DNA from: Thauera chlorobenzoica
Lineage (GTDB): Bacteria > Pseudomonadota > Gammaproteobacteria > Burkholderiales > Rhodocyclaceae
Length of the DNA: 64,000 nucleotides
Direction: 5' to 3'
Assembly: GCF_001922305.1 (NCBI RefSeq)
Contig: NZ_CP018839.1
Span: 186,001-250,000, forward strand
Notes under the pieces: generated by a model
Told to the model about the DNA's origin: nothing
What the model saw: only the letters and a program-made list of their open reading frames with translations
Databases searched by the model: none
Shown here: piece after piece, positions 20,761 through 29,772 of the stretch
Position numbering within the stretch: the first letter of the stretch is position 1
How the letters are laid out: each line of letters begins with the position of its first letter
Translations under genes and position numbers: made by a program

Positions 20761-21632
20761 ACCACCAGCACGTCGCAGGGGGCGTAATAGGCAAGAAAGC
20801 GCGGAACGCTCCCGATCAAGGACTCGCGAATACGGCCTCCCCCGTGTCTGCCAACAACGATCACGTCCGCGCCGAGTGCGCGAGCCGCATCTGGCACGAC
20901 CGTATTGGGTTTTCCGTGTGAGAGTTCGCTCTCAATGTCGATCCCGACCAGCTCCGGGTCAGCAAGGAGGGCATCGAGGTTGCGCTGGGCAACAAGGAAC
21001 TCCCTTTCCGCCAGACGCTTGATTTCGGTTTCTGGGAAGCGCTTGTTCCGCAACTTGGCCTCGAATGGCGCAGCGTAGGCATGAAGCAACTTGACCCCGG
21101 CGTGCTTCGCCACGATCAAGGCCGCGCGCAACACCGCCTCTGAGCGTGGGCCCAGGTCCACCGCAGCCAATGCACGACGATAGTCTCCTTCGACCGCCCT
21201 GCGCGTGACCAGTACCGGACACGAGGCCTTGTTCAGAATGTGCGCTGCTGTACCGCCGAGCAGGAACTGTTGTAACAGACCGCTGCCGTGCGCTCCGATC
21301 ACCCAAAGGTCTGGGCGAAAGATGTCAGAAGTCTCCGCCAGCACACGACGCGCGGAGCCGGTCAAGATCTCACCGCGAGCACGAGTCGCACCGCAACTTT
21401 GCGCCGCTTTGATCTGCGCAGCGAGATTTTCCTCGGCTAGGGCACGCATCCGATCCTGAAGGTCGTGTTCGCCGGCAAAGACGGCGTCAAACGCACTCTG
21501 CCGGGGGAACGCGTGGGTCACCAGCAATTCCGCATCCTCGCGTGCTGCGATGATCGCTGCTCGACGCACTGCTTCGTTACCCAGCTCAGAAAAATCGGTT
21601 GCTGCGTGGATCCGTTTTATCGCACTCATCAT
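20757..21632 (-). CDS. Universal stress protein with two Usp domains
   Basis: A 291-residue protein with tandem Usp domains. Each ends in an ATP-binding G-2x-G-9x-G(S/T) motif: VIGAHGSGLLQQFLLGGTA in the first and VVGRHGGGRIRESLIGS in the second, so both are likely nucleotide-binding. I start at the ATGATG after a G-rich Shine-Dalgarno; an in-frame start 11 codons upstream is less likely. Convergent with the mscS-type gene, overlapping by four bases. Confidence 0.87.
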   Translation of the reverse strand: MMSAIKRIHAATDFSELGNEAVRRAAIIAAREDAELLVTHAFPRQSAFDAVFAGEHDLQDRMRALAEENLAAQIKAAQSCGATRARGEILTGSARRVLAETSDIFRPDLWVIGAHGSGLLQQFLLGGTAAHILNKASCPVLVTRRAVEGDYRRALAAVDLGPRSEAVLRAALIVAKHAGVKLLHAYAAPFEAKLRNKRFPETEIKRLAEREFLVAQRNLDALLADPELVGIDIESELSHGKPNTVVPDAARALGADVIVVGRHGGGRIRESLIGSVPRFLAYYAPCDVLVV

Positions 21633-21701
21633 GATCCCCCCCCATGAATGCTGTTGTCTGGACAACCCCGTCTCCGAACATTCGGTGCCGATGGGGCATG
21701 G

Positions 21702-22010
21702 TCAGAACTTGTCGAGGCGAATGACCTCTACGTCCTGCACGAATGCGACCATCGCGTAGTTGGCATAATAGTGTTTGTGCAGGAACTCGAGCACGCGTTC
21801 GGCAAGTTCGCGAGTGCAAATGACTTCGATTCGGATGTTCGCGGTCTCCCCCCAAGCAGCATCACGCACGCCGCGGTTGCCTTTGCCGCGGGCGTCAGAA
21901 ATGGTGTAGCCACGAACGCCCAAGCGATCTAGCTCGCGCAGCAAGGGCTGTTCAAGCGTCGCTTCGGTGATCACGGTAAACAGAACGCGTTTTTCGGTTG
22001 CCAGAATCAC
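21702..22010 (-). CDS. PII-like signalling protein
   Basis: A 102-residue protein with the ferredoxin-like PII fold pattern: start KRVLFTVITE, then GVRGYTISDARGKGNRGVRD (nucleotide-loop-like) and the C-terminal VAFVQDVEVIRLD strand. The GKGxRGVRD segment resembles the SbtB-like branch of PII proteins rather than GlnB, and the uridylylated T-loop Tyr of GlnB is not evident. GTG 22010 has GGAG upstream. Probably senses adenine nucleotides and controls a membrane partner; the neighbouring ATPase, channel or PsiE-like protein are candidates (inference). Confidence 0.75.
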   Translation of the reverse strand: MILATEKRVLFTVITEATLEQPLLRELDRLGVRGYTISDARGKGNRGVRDAAWGETANIRIEVICTRELAERVLEFLHKHYYANYAMVAFVQDVEVIRLDKF

Positions 22011-22086
22011 AGGTTAGCTCCATCTGGTTGCGCGGCCTGCCGATCACAGGGGGAGCGGCCGGTCGCAATATGTGGTGGCACAAGCT

Positions 22087-22707
22087 TCAACTCATCCGGG
22101 TGTTTCGCTGCGCACCAGGACGTGAGAGGTCTGCGGTGGTCAGTGTTACTCCAATCCTTCCGTCTTCGAGGCGCTCTATCGCGAACTCAATTTTCTCGTC
22201 ATCCTTCGTGAATACATGCCTTTCCGCTTCCATTGACGCCGAGAGCACCTCTTGAGTGAAACCTTGCCCGACAAAGCCGGTGCGGTAATGATCAAGTACG
22301 GACGCATGGACTGCACGGCCTTCGTAGCGCACTGTAATGCGCGCACCTTCGCGTTGCCACTCTGTGCGGACGAGACCGGGAAAGCGGATCACCGGGCCGA
22401 TATCGCTCCCCGACACGTCAAGCGCTGGTGTAACGGTGGCGCCGGGGATCACCTCACGCAGGGTCTCGCCGATCCGCGGTGACACCTGCTCGACCTGAGC
22501 CGTGACCGACCGCGCAAGCTCCGGGGCGGACCCTATCAGTGGCTGTACCGTTCCCCACATCCAGCCCAAGAGCGCGATTCCCGCCCAGATCAGGAGGGCG
22601 AAGACGATCAATCCCCCGCCGGCGAAGCCCATGAACAACCCGCGTCGCCTTCGGAGCAAGCCGGATGCACCGCTTTGAAGCAGTTCAAGCCAGAGCATCT
22701 TTTGCAT
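22087..22707 (-). CDS. Single-pass membrane protein, unknown function
   Basis: A 206-residue protein starting MQKMLWLELLQSGASGLLRRRR, then a Gly-rich hydrophobic helix (about residues 23-48), a linker and a beta-rich C-terminal domain. ATG 22707 has GGGGA seven bases upstream; earlier in-frame starts run into the hpf gene. It lies between hpf and the PII-like gene on the same strand, with 16 and 76 base gaps, so an operon is likely. I recognise no family. Confidence 0.7.
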   Translation of the reverse strand: MQKMLWLELLQSGASGLLRRRRGLFMGFAGGGLIVFALLIWAGIALLGWMWGTVQPLIGSAPELARSVTAQVEQVSPRIGETLREVIPGATVTPALDVSGSDIGPVIRFPGLVRTEWQREGARITVRYEGRAVHASVLDHYRTGFVGQGFTQEVLSASMEAERHVFTKDDEKIEFAIERLEDGRIGVTLTTADLSRPGAQRNTRMS

Positions 22708-22723
22708 TATCGATCCCCAATCG

Positions 22724-23083
22724 TCAGTCAGAATCCCCAACCACGAGCGACTCGCGGTCGCGGCGTGCCACGCCCGCGTGCTCACGTAGCTGGGCGAGCC
22801 TGCGGTCCAACAGTCGGCCAATGCGCTCTGATGCGCGGTCAATGGCGACGTAGATGTCATCCTGCACGTCCTCGACGATCAGGTCTGCTGCACCTTTCAT
22901 TCGTACTTCAATCGCGCAACTCTTGTCTACGCCTCCACGCAAACCATTCACATCTGTGAGGCGTACCGATGTGCGCGATACAACATCTTGGCCGTGATTC
23001 AACGCGTACGCCAGACGCCGAGTCACATGCGCGCGCAGCGCTTCGGTCAGGGAGAAGTCTTTGGCATGGATCTGAATGTTCAT
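22724..23083 (-). CDS. HPF/RaiA-family ribosome-associated translation inhibitor
   Basis: A 119-residue protein with the short HPF/RaiA fold: MNIQIHAKDFSLTEALRAHV, EVRMKGAADLIVEDVQDDIY and a final helix AIDRASERIGRLLDRRLAQL. The long dimerising C-terminal domain is missing, so it is the short form. Binds the 30S decoding region in stressed cells. Divergent from the nhaR-like gene. Its location in an ion/stress cluster rather than beside rpoN suggests an accessory paralogue. Confidence 0.85.
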   Translation of the reverse strand: MNIQIHAKDFSLTEALRAHVTRRLAYALNHGQDVVSRTSVRLTDVNGLRGGVDKSCAIEVRMKGAADLIVEDVQDDIYVAIDRASERIGRLLDRRLAQLREHAGVARRDRESLVVGDSD

Positions 23084-23200
23084 GAAGCCTCCGTCAGGTA
23101 AATTGTCAGAGCAAGTGTGAGGCCTGCAAATAATCGCGACAAGCAGATAAAGATCTGGCTTATCATCGAAAAAATCTACGATCTAGAATATGGCATAAGA

Positions 23201-24103
23201 GTGCTTAACTACAAACATCTTCATTATTTTCAGTGCGTTGCGCGCGCTGGAAGTGTCGTTCGTGCCGCCGAGCGCTTACATTTGACTCCGCAGACACTTT
23301 CCGGGCAGCTTTCGCAGTTCGAGGCGCGTCTCGGGATTACCCTGTTTAATCGGGTTGGGCGCCGCTTAGAACTGACGAAGACGGGGCGTCTCGCCCTGTC
23401 TTATGCGGAGGAGATTTTTCAGGCTGGCAGTGAACTCGAAGATTTGCTCAAGGGTGGTGCGGAGGAGCGTTTCATCACCTTTCGGGTGGGTATTTCTGAT
23501 GTGGTGCCGAAGTTCGCGGCTTACCGCTTCCTGTCTCCGGTGTTGTCGCTGCCGGAGCCAGTCCGACTCGTGTGCGAGGAGGATCGGCTCGATCGCTTGC
23601 TGGCCGAGTTGGCGATTCATCGTCTCGATATCGTGCTGGCCGACCGTCCGATGCCTCCGGGAACGGAGATTCGGGGCTTCAGTCACCCGCTCGGTGAGTC
23701 GGGGGTCGCCTTCCTCGCCGCACCCGCCCTTGCGGCGGAACTTGCCCCAGGCTTTCCGAAAAGCCTCGATGGCGCGCCTCTGTTGCTTCCGGGGCGGGAC
23801 AGCGCGCTTCACGTGGCCTTGCCACGCTGGCTCGAGCGGCAAGGGCTTCGCGTTCATGTCGTCGGCGAGTTCGCTGACAGCGCCTTGATGAAGGCCTTTG
23901 GAGAGGCTGGTGCAGGGGTTTTCCCTGTGCCTGCTTCCGGCGTCGCCGATGTGATTGAGCACTATCGCCTTGATTACGTCGGCGAGACGGCCGAGATTCG
24001 CGAGCGCTTCTTTCTGATCTCCGCCGAACGGCGCCTGTCGCATCCCGCGGCGCGGGCGGTAAGCGAATACGCGCGCTCGGTGTTCCCCCCGGCCGCCCGA
24101 TGA
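23201..24103 (+). CDS. nhaR: LysR-family regulator, NhaR-like
   Basis: A 300-residue LysR-type regulator whose N-terminus LNYKHLHYFQCVARAGSVV and HTH with LTPQTLSGQLSQFE match NhaR closely, as do LLLPGRDSALHVALPRW and EFADSALMKAFGEAG in the effector domain. NhaR activates Na+/H+ antiporter and osmotic-stress genes in response to Na+. GTG 23201 matches the usual family start; GTG 23117 is a longer alternative. It is divergent from the hpf operon, which it may control. The 270 bases after it show no feature. Confidence 0.85.
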   Translation: MLNYKHLHYFQCVARAGSVVRAAERLHLTPQTLSGQLSQFEARLGITLFNRVGRRLELTKTGRLALSYAEEIFQAGSELEDLLKGGAEERFITFRVGISDVVPKFAAYRFLSPVLSLPEPVRLVCEEDRLDRLLAELAIHRLDIVLADRPMPPGTEIRGFSHPLGESGVAFLAAPALAAELAPGFPKSLDGAPLLLPGRDSALHVALPRWLERQGLRVHVVGEFADSALMKAFGEAGAGVFPVPASGVADVIEHYRLDYVGETAEIRERFFLISAERRLSHPAARAVSEYARSVFPPAAR

Positions 24104-24372
24104 TCCACTTTGGCCAGGGGTCGTGCCTTCGTCCCCAAGCCGCTCGGATTCGTGAAGGCATTTTTCGCGCAGCCCGAAGCTCGGAATGGTGCAGTGCATT
24201 GGGCGACGCCAGGATGACGACGGCGCTGCTGGATCGGCCGTGTGGCTCGGAAGGACCTCGACTGCGATCGGGCCCCGTCACTCGCACACAATAGGCCAAT
24301 GACCATCTGCGGGTTATCGCGCTTACCGTCGCGAAAATTCTCCTGCGGCAGCCAACGGGCAACAGCGCGGGG

Positions 24373-25377
24373 TCAGCCAGATAGCGGGTCCGCTCGCGAG
24401 GGAACGGGTTCGTCGGGATAGAGATGGATCTCGATCGTCGAATGGGCGATTTCCTCGTGCACCGACAAACGGCGCCGCACGCGCTCTGGCGTGAGCGTCG
24501 GGTCGCGAGTCACCACCGACAGCGCACACGAATACGACTGCTTGCCGACCCGCCAGACGTGCAGGTCGACGAGCCGGGTATCGCCTGAAGCGCTCGCGCC
24601 CTCGACGACGTCACGGATCTCGTCAACCACCGGGTGATCCATCTCGCGGTCGAGCAGCACCTTGCTGGTGGCGATGATCAGGCCTTTGGCCCAGATGGCG
24701 ACCAGCACCGCACCGACGATCCCCATGGCCGGATCCAGCCATCCCCAGCCGTACATCCAGCCGCCGAGCAGGGCGACGATGGCCAGTATCGAAGTCGCCG
24801 CATCGGCGATGACATGAAGATAGGCGGATTTCAGGTTGAGATCGTGATGATCGTCGTGATCATGTGCGTGGTCCTGACCCTGGTCGTGCGAATGACCGTG
24901 ATCGTGATGGTGCGCCTTGCCGAGAATCAGTGCGCACACCACATTCACCGCCAGCCCGAGGATGGCGACCAGGATCGCCTCGCGGTACTGGATGGGTTGC
25001 GGCGAGAAGATGCGCTCTACCGACCCGACCACCATCATCACCGCGACGCCGAGCAGGAAGATGGCGCTTGCGAAGCCGCCCAGGATCTCGATCTTCCAGG
25101 TGCCGAACGCGAAGCGTGGATCGGTCGCGTAACGCCGGGCGGCAGCGTAGGCCAGCGCGGAGGCGCCGATCGCGAAGGCGTGCGAACTCATGTGCCAACC
25201 ATCGGCCAGCAAGGCCATGGAGTTGAACCACCAGCCCGCACCGATCTCGATCACCATCGTCACCGCAGTGATCCACATCACGAGCCACGTACTGCGTTCG
25301 GCAGCAGCGTTGCCGTTATCGAAGACGTGCTCATGAGTCCAGTTGGACAGGTTCTCCAGATGCATGGCGGTTCTCAT
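24373..25377 (-). CDS. dmeF: CDF-family Co(II)/Ni(II) efflux transporter DmeF
   Basis: A 334-residue cation diffusion facilitator with six helices. The N-terminus HLENLSNWTHEHVFD is typical of DmeF. Helix II has LLADGWHMSSHA with the metal-site Asp and His, and helix V has HVIADAATS. Between helices IV and V is a His/Asp-rich loop (GKAHHHDHGHSHDQG and on). The start ATG 25377 overlaps the dmeR stop as ATGA, so the two are translationally coupled and under the dmeR operator. Exports Co and Ni from the cytoplasm in exchange for protons. Confidence 0.92.
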   Translation of the reverse strand: MRTAMHLENLSNWTHEHVFDNGNAAAERSTWLVMWITAVTMVIEIGAGWWFNSMALLADGWHMSSHAFAIGASALAYAAARRYATDPRFAFGTWKIEILGGFASAIFLLGVAVMMVVGSVERIFSPQPIQYREAILVAILGLAVNVVCALILGKAHHHDHGHSHDQGQDHAHDHDDHHDLNLKSAYLHVIADAATSILAIVALLGGWMYGWGWLDPAMGIVGAVLVAIWAKGLIIATSKVLLDREMDHPVVDEIRDVVEGASASGDTRLVDLHVWRVGKQSYSCALSVVTRDPTLTPERVRRRLSVHEEIAHSTIEIHLYPDEPVPSRADPLSG

Positions 25378-25652
25378 TTGATGTAGGTGCGCAGCACGGC
25401 GATCAGTTCCTCGGCCCCCAGCATCCGCGCTGCGTCGCTGGTGATCGCGGGGTCGGCGACGTGAGTGCGGACGTGCTCCTCGAGGACTTCCGCCATCAGT
25501 CCGTTGATGGCGCCGCGTACCGCAGCAATCTGGTGCAGGATCTCGGCGCACCCCTTCTCGGCCTGGAGCGCGCGCTCGAGCGCCTCCATCTGCCCGCTCA
25601 TGCGGCGGACCCGCGCGAGCAGCTTCGATTTGTCACGAACGGTATGGCTCAT
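25374..25652 (-). CDS. dmeR: RcnR/CsoR-family metal-responsive repressor DmeR
   Basis: A 92-residue all-helical repressor. It has the exact RcnR-type ligand fingerprint His3, Cys35, His60 and His64 (MSH; KGC; EEH; RTH). This set binds Ni(II) or Co(II) and distinguishes it from Cu-sensing CsoR and formaldehyde-sensing FrmR. It is the first gene of the dmeRF operon; a G-tract operator lies upstream of its start. Derepression by Ni/Co would turn on dmeF. Confidence 0.92.
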   Translation of the reverse strand: MSHTVRDKSKLLARVRRMSGQMEALERALQAEKGCAEILHQIAAVRGAINGLMAEVLEEHVRTHVADPAITSDAARMLGAEELIAVLRTYIK

Positions 25653-25663
25653 GGCTTTTCGCT

Positions 25664-25689
25664 AAATACAATAGGGGGGTAGGGTATAT
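25664..25689 (-). promoter_or_regulatory. Candidate DmeR operator (ATA-C-tract-TAT type)
   Basis: On the minus strand the sequence includes ATACCCTACCCCCCTATT followed by GTATTT, ending 12 bases before the dmeR start. A six-C tract flanked by AT-rich inverted arms is the operator form described for rhizobial dmeRF and, more broadly, RcnR/CsoR repressors. Confidence 0.75.
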
Positions 25690-25765
25690 CGCAGATGAAA
25701 GAGACGCAACCCGTCTGGGGCATGACTGAGCTCGACGCCCGTCGTTCGGTCCGTGCTGCGACAGG

Positions 25766-27019
25766 CTAGAGAGCTCCTTGGTCGTGTTTGCCCTCGCGGG
25801 ACGCTGCCTCGGATCGCCGAAACGTACGCCACAGCATCAGGTCATAGGCGATCTTGAGCAGCCCGCAGGCCACCAGCGGTGTCGCAAGCCATCCGGCGTC
25901 GAAAAGCGCGCCACCGATCGCCGGGCTCGCCGCAGCCGCGAGACTCCTGGGCACGGCAGTGAAGCTTGCGGCCGCAGCGCGCTCCTGCGGTGTGACGACA
26001 GCCATGACGAAGGCCGAGCGCGTCGGCACGTCCATCTGCGACAGGGCGCTGCGCACGAACAGCAGCGCGAGCGCCGTCGGCAGGCTCTCGGCGAAGGCCG
26101 CCAGAATCAGGCAGACGCTCGACGGGATGTGGGTGAACACCATCGTGTTGATCAGGCCGATTTGCCGTGCCACCCAGGGCGCGGCCAGTTGCGAGGCCGC
26201 CGAGAGCAGCCCCGCCCAGAAAAAGAACTGGCCGGCGGCGGCGAGCGAGAGCTCGAAGCGTTCGAACAGCCAGAGCGCGAGCAAGGTATTGACGATCAAG
26301 CCGCCGGCGAAGGCGTCAACCGAGAACAGCGCCGCCAGCTTGATCACGACGCCGCGCGACGGCCCCAGGGCTGCGGGCGGTCCGGCCTGGTCTTGTCCGG
26401 ATGAATCCGGCAATGCGCGATACAGGAAGAAGATCGCCACGCCGGCGAGCCCGTAGGCGACGAACATGAGGCGCAGCGCGTCGAGCTGGGATACGCCGGC
26501 CGTTGTCAGGACCTCGGGGAAAGCCGTCGCCAGCGAACCCAGGGCCGCACAGCACGCGCCAACGAAGGTGTAGCGTGCGAAGAGGAAGGTGCACGCCTCC
26601 CCCTGCGCCGAGGCCGCCAGCCGGGCATGCTCCAGCGGCAGGAACACGCTGACATCGCCGGAGCTGGGGTTCATCGTGCCGACGAAGGCGACGATCAGCA
26701 GCGGCCAGAATGCGCCAATGCCACCCATGCCACCGAGACCGGCCAGCACGAGGCCGGTCGCGGTCATCAGTCCGGCAGCAGCCAGCAACAAGCGGCGCTG
26801 GATGAAGCGATGGCCCCACTGTCCGATCGCCAGGGTCGCGAGCGCGGATCCGAGCAAGGTGGCCGAACTGATCAGCCCGACTTCCCACTTGCCGAGCCCG
26901 AGCGCGAGCAGATAGACCGGCAGCAGGATGGCGACGAAGCCGTCGGTGAACGCCCGCAGCGCCCGCCCGAGCAGCAACAGGCGCGCCTCGGGCGCGGCGC
27001 CGGCGGGGAGCAGCATCAC
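25766..27019 (-). CDS. Major facilitator superfamily transporter
   Basis: A 417-residue protein with 12 predicted helices; N-terminal LLLLGRALRAFTDGFVAILL and GSALATLAIGQWGHRFIQRR give the MFS helix 2-3 loop pattern. It follows chrA by 36 bases on the same strand, so it may be part of the chromate operon, but chr-linked MFS proteins have no defined role. Substrate unknown. Confidence 0.82.
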   Translation of the reverse strand: MMLLPAGAAPEARLLLLGRALRAFTDGFVAILLPVYLLALGLGKWEVGLISSATLLGSALATLAIGQWGHRFIQRRLLLAAAGLMTATGLVLAGLGGMGGIGAFWPLLIVAFVGTMNPSSGDVSVFLPLEHARLAASAQGEACTFLFARYTFVGACCAALGSLATAFPEVLTTAGVSQLDALRLMFVAYGLAGVAIFFLYRALPDSSGQDQAGPPAALGPSRGVVIKLAALFSVDAFAGGLIVNTLLALWLFERFELSLAAAGQFFFWAGLLSAASQLAAPWVARQIGLINTMVFTHIPSSVCLILAAFAESLPTALALLFVRSALSQMDVPTRSAFVMAVVTPQERAAAASFTAVPRSLAAAASPAIGGALFDAGWLATPLVACGLLKIAYDLMLWRTFRRSEAASREGKHDQGAL

Positions 27020-27055
27020 TGTCTGTCCTCCAGCCTTGGGAAGTTGCTGAAGCCG

Positions 27056-28402
27056 TCAGCGCAGATAGGTGAAGACAAGGCCGATGGCGCCGCAGGCAGC
27101 GATCACCTTCATGATGTCCTGCTTGTACTTCCACAGCGCGATGAAGGCCGCCAAGGAGATCAGCGCGTAGAACCACTCGAAGCCACCGGCGAACGGCGCG
27201 GCTTCGGTTGCCCTCGGAAAGATGACGTGCCAGCCGAAGAACAGGGCCAGGTTGAGCACCACGCCCACCACGGCGGCGGTGATGCCGGTGAGCGGCGCAG
27301 TGAACTTCAGGTCGCCGTGGGTGGATTCCACCAGCGGGGCGCCTGCCAGGATGAACACGAAACTGGGGAGGAAGGTGAAGAAGGTGGCCACCGTGGCACC
27401 GGCCATGCCGGCGAGCGCCAGCGCATCCGCCCCGAAGATCTCCTTGGTCCAGGCGCCGACGAAGCCGACGAAGGACACCACCATGATCAGCGGCCCCGGC
27501 GTGGTCTCACCGAGCGCCAGGCCGTCGATCATCTGCGTGCCGGTCAGCCAGCCGTAGGTTTCCACGCCGCCCTGATAGACGTAGGGCAGCACGGCGTAGG
27601 CACCGCCGAAGGTCAGCAGCGCTGCCTTGGTGAAGAACTCGCCCATGTCGCGCAGCACGGGATCCTCCAGCATCGCCATGGCCCCGACCCAGAGTGCCAG
27701 GGCCGCAATCAGCAGCGTGACGAGGTAGGACCAGCGGAACCGGGTGTGGGCCATCGGCGGGGTGTCGTCGTCGATGAGCGCCGGGCCGTAGTCCTTGTCG
27801 CTGGCCCCGTGCCCGCCGCCCGCCCGGAACTTGTCCGGCATCACCCGGCCGCCGATGTAGCCCAGGATGCCGGCTACGAGCACGATGTAGGGGAAGGGGA
27901 CGCCGAAGACAAAGATGGCGACGAAGGACGCTGCCGCCAGCGCCCAGAGCACATTGTTCTTCAAGGCCCGCGAGCCAATTCGCCAGGCGGCGAAGACGAC
28001 GATGGCCACCACCGCCGGCTTGATGCCGTTGAACACCCCCTGCACGAAGGTCAGGTCGCCGAAAGCCAGATAGACGTAGGTGAGCGCCGCGAGGATGAAA
28101 AGCGAGGGCAGCACGAACAGGACGCCGGCGACGATGCCGCCCCAGGTGCGATGCAGCAGCCAGCCGATGTAGATGGCGAGCTGCTGCGCCTCGGGACCGG
28201 GCAGCAGCATGCAGTAGTTGAGCGCATGCAGGAAACGGTGCTCGGAAATCCAGCGCCGTTTTTCCACCAGCTCCTGGTGCATGATCGCGATCTGCCCGGC
28301 GGGGCCGCCGAAGCTGATGAAGCCGAGCGTGAGCCAGTAGAGGAAGGCCTCGCGGAAAGAGGGGTGGGCAGGTCGCGCCTGGGTTGGGGGCGAGGTGTTC
28401 AC
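27056..28402 (-). CDS. chrA: Chromate transporter ChrA (two-domain form)
   Basis: A 448-residue membrane protein with two CHR domains. Domain 1 has LGFISFGGPAGQIAIMHQEL and MLLPGPEAQQLAIYIGW; domain 2 has LTFGGAYAVLPYVYQ and GETTPGPLIMVVSFVGF. Two domains mark the long, chromate-exporting form. GTG 28402 overlaps the chrB stop as GTGA. ChrA extrudes chromate driven by the membrane potential. Confidence 0.93.
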   Translation of the reverse strand: MNTSPPTQARPAHPSFREAFLYWLTLGFISFGGPAGQIAIMHQELVEKRRWISEHRFLHALNYCMLLPGPEAQQLAIYIGWLLHRTWGGIVAGVLFVLPSLFILAALTYVYLAFGDLTFVQGVFNGIKPAVVAIVVFAAWRIGSRALKNNVLWALAAASFVAIFVFGVPFPYIVLVAGILGYIGGRVMPDKFRAGGGHGASDKDYGPALIDDDTPPMAHTRFRWSYLVTLLIAALALWVGAMAMLEDPVLRDMGEFFTKAALLTFGGAYAVLPYVYQGGVETYGWLTGTQMIDGLALGETTPGPLIMVVSFVGFVGAWTKEIFGADALALAGMAGATVATFFTFLPSFVFILAGAPLVESTHGDLKFTAPLTGITAAVVGVVLNLALFFGWHVIFPRATEAAPFAGGFEWFYALISLAAFIALWKYKQDIMKVIAACGAIGLVFTYLR

Positions 28403-29343
28403 GTGGTCTTGTCCTTGTAGTTCTGCAGCAGCCAGTCGAAGATCTCGCACGCACGGCCGAGCAGCACGTCGTCGTCGGGCTCGGATGCCCGCAAGCCGGC
28501 GAGCAGCGCTTCGATGCCTGGCGCCTCCGGCACCGGCAGCCCGCCGGCGTCCAGGCAATGCACCAGCTCGCCCAGCCGCAGCAGCGCGGGCTCCGCCTCC
28601 AGCCCGAAGCTGGCCAGCAAGGTCTCGAATGTGACCCGGGCGCCCACGTGGCTGAACGTCGCGCCGTCGAAATCGAAGCCGAGCCAGTCGGCCTGGCAGT
28701 CGCGGGGACTCGCCAGCCAGACGATGCGGGCCTTCGGGTCGATGAAGCGGCGGATGAGCCAGGCCGTGGCCAGCCGGTCCACCCACGGACGTGCGCGCGT
28801 GGCCCAGATGCGGCCCTGATAGTCGGCGCGTGCGCGTCTTGGAATGTCGGCCTGGCGGGCAGTCGGTTCGTCGGGAGCCATGCGGCGGATGAGCGCATCG
28901 CGCAGATCGTCGAGCAGGCTCAGGGTCTGTCGCTGCGCCTCACCGGGGAAGAAGTCGATGCGTATCACCTGCTCGAAGCGGCGCACGAGCGCTTGGAGCT
29001 TGCGCGCGGCGACGGCGCCGTCGAGCGATGCCTGGATCCGCCCGAGGTCCTTGATATCCCCGGCGATGTTGGCGTACTCCTCGCCCCGGTCGAAGAGGGC
29101 GCGCAGCGCGTCTTCTCGTGCCTCGTCGCACCCCGACAGACGGTAAATCTCGCCGCTCCCCCCGGCCGCCACCGCTTGCCCGGCCACCTCGTCCAGCACC
29201 GCAGCGCTGTCGGCCGAGTCCGGTAGCAGATACACCCCGTCGCGCAGCGTCGCGCAGCCCAAGGCCTTGACCGAACGCCAGACCCGCATACGGTCGGTCG
29301 CGGCCTTGGTGGGCAGGCTGACGAAAAGGGCGAGATAGCTCAA
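28399..29343 (-). CDS. chrB: Chromate resistance protein ChrB (regulator)
   Basis: A 314-residue protein matching ChrB: N-terminal LALFVSLPTKAATDRMRVW and LRDGVYLLPD, C-terminal domain with ATRARPWVDRLATAWLIRRF. ChrB senses chromate and controls chrA. I choose TTG 29343, which has AGGAAG seven bases upstream and gives the normal N-terminus; an in-frame ATG at 29433 would add 30 atypical residues. Its 5' coding sequence has a 32-base relic copy at 8797-8828. Confidence 0.88.
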   Translation of the reverse strand: MSYLALFVSLPTKAATDRMRVWRSVKALGCATLRDGVYLLPDSADSAAVLDEVAGQAVAAGGSGEIYRLSGCDEAREDALRALFDRGEEYANIAGDIKDLGRIQASLDGAVAARKLQALVRRFEQVIRIDFFPGEAQRQTLSLLDDLRDALIRRMAPDEPTARQADIPRRARADYQGRIWATRARPWVDRLATAWLIRRFIDPKARIVWLASPRDCQADWLGFDFDGATFSHVGARVTFETLLASFGLEAEPALLRLGELVHCLDAGGLPVPEAPGIEALLAGLRASEPDDDVLLGRACEIFDWLLQNYKDKTT

Positions 29344-29420
29344 AGGCAGACTTCCTGGGCTGAGCGGGGATGCCGTAGCGTCTGAACTGTAACCTGACGT
29401 TTGAACTACTACAAAGCGCT

Positions 29421-29772
29421 GTGTGCGATCCATCCCCGGCGTCCGAACGGGGTTGCGCTCACCCGCTGCTGCACGCTTTCACTGGCGCGCTGCTCTACAT
29501 GTTCCCTACCGCGCGCGCACGCCCATGGCGTGGCCGAGGGCGACAAGGACTACATCCAGGAGATCTCGTGCACTCACCTGCAGCCCTTCACCGACCTTGG
29601 CGCCAAGCACATGGTCACCGGCTACGACCATCTGCTGTTCCTGGCAGGTGTGATCTTCATTCTCTACCAGCTCAAGGGCATCGCGCTCTACGTCAGCCTG
29701 TTCGCGGTCGGGCACTCGGTCACCATGGTTTATAGCGTCTGCGCCGGGTTGAACGTCAATGCCTACCCATGA
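29421..29772 (+). pseudogene. Broken HupE/UreJ-2 family membrane protein gene
   Basis: The signal-peptide-like segment LLHAFTGALLYMFPTA is in one frame (29421 onward), and after about 29515 the mature part continues in another frame as HGVAEGDKDYIQEIS, LGAKHMVTGYDHLLFLAGVI and IALYVSLFAVGHSVTM. These are the conserved first helices of HupE/UreJ-2 proteins, usually more than 180 residues. So there is one frameshift near the signal cleavage site and loss of the C-terminal half after GLNVNAYP. HupE proteins are thought to move nickel or cobalt. Confidence 0.8.
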
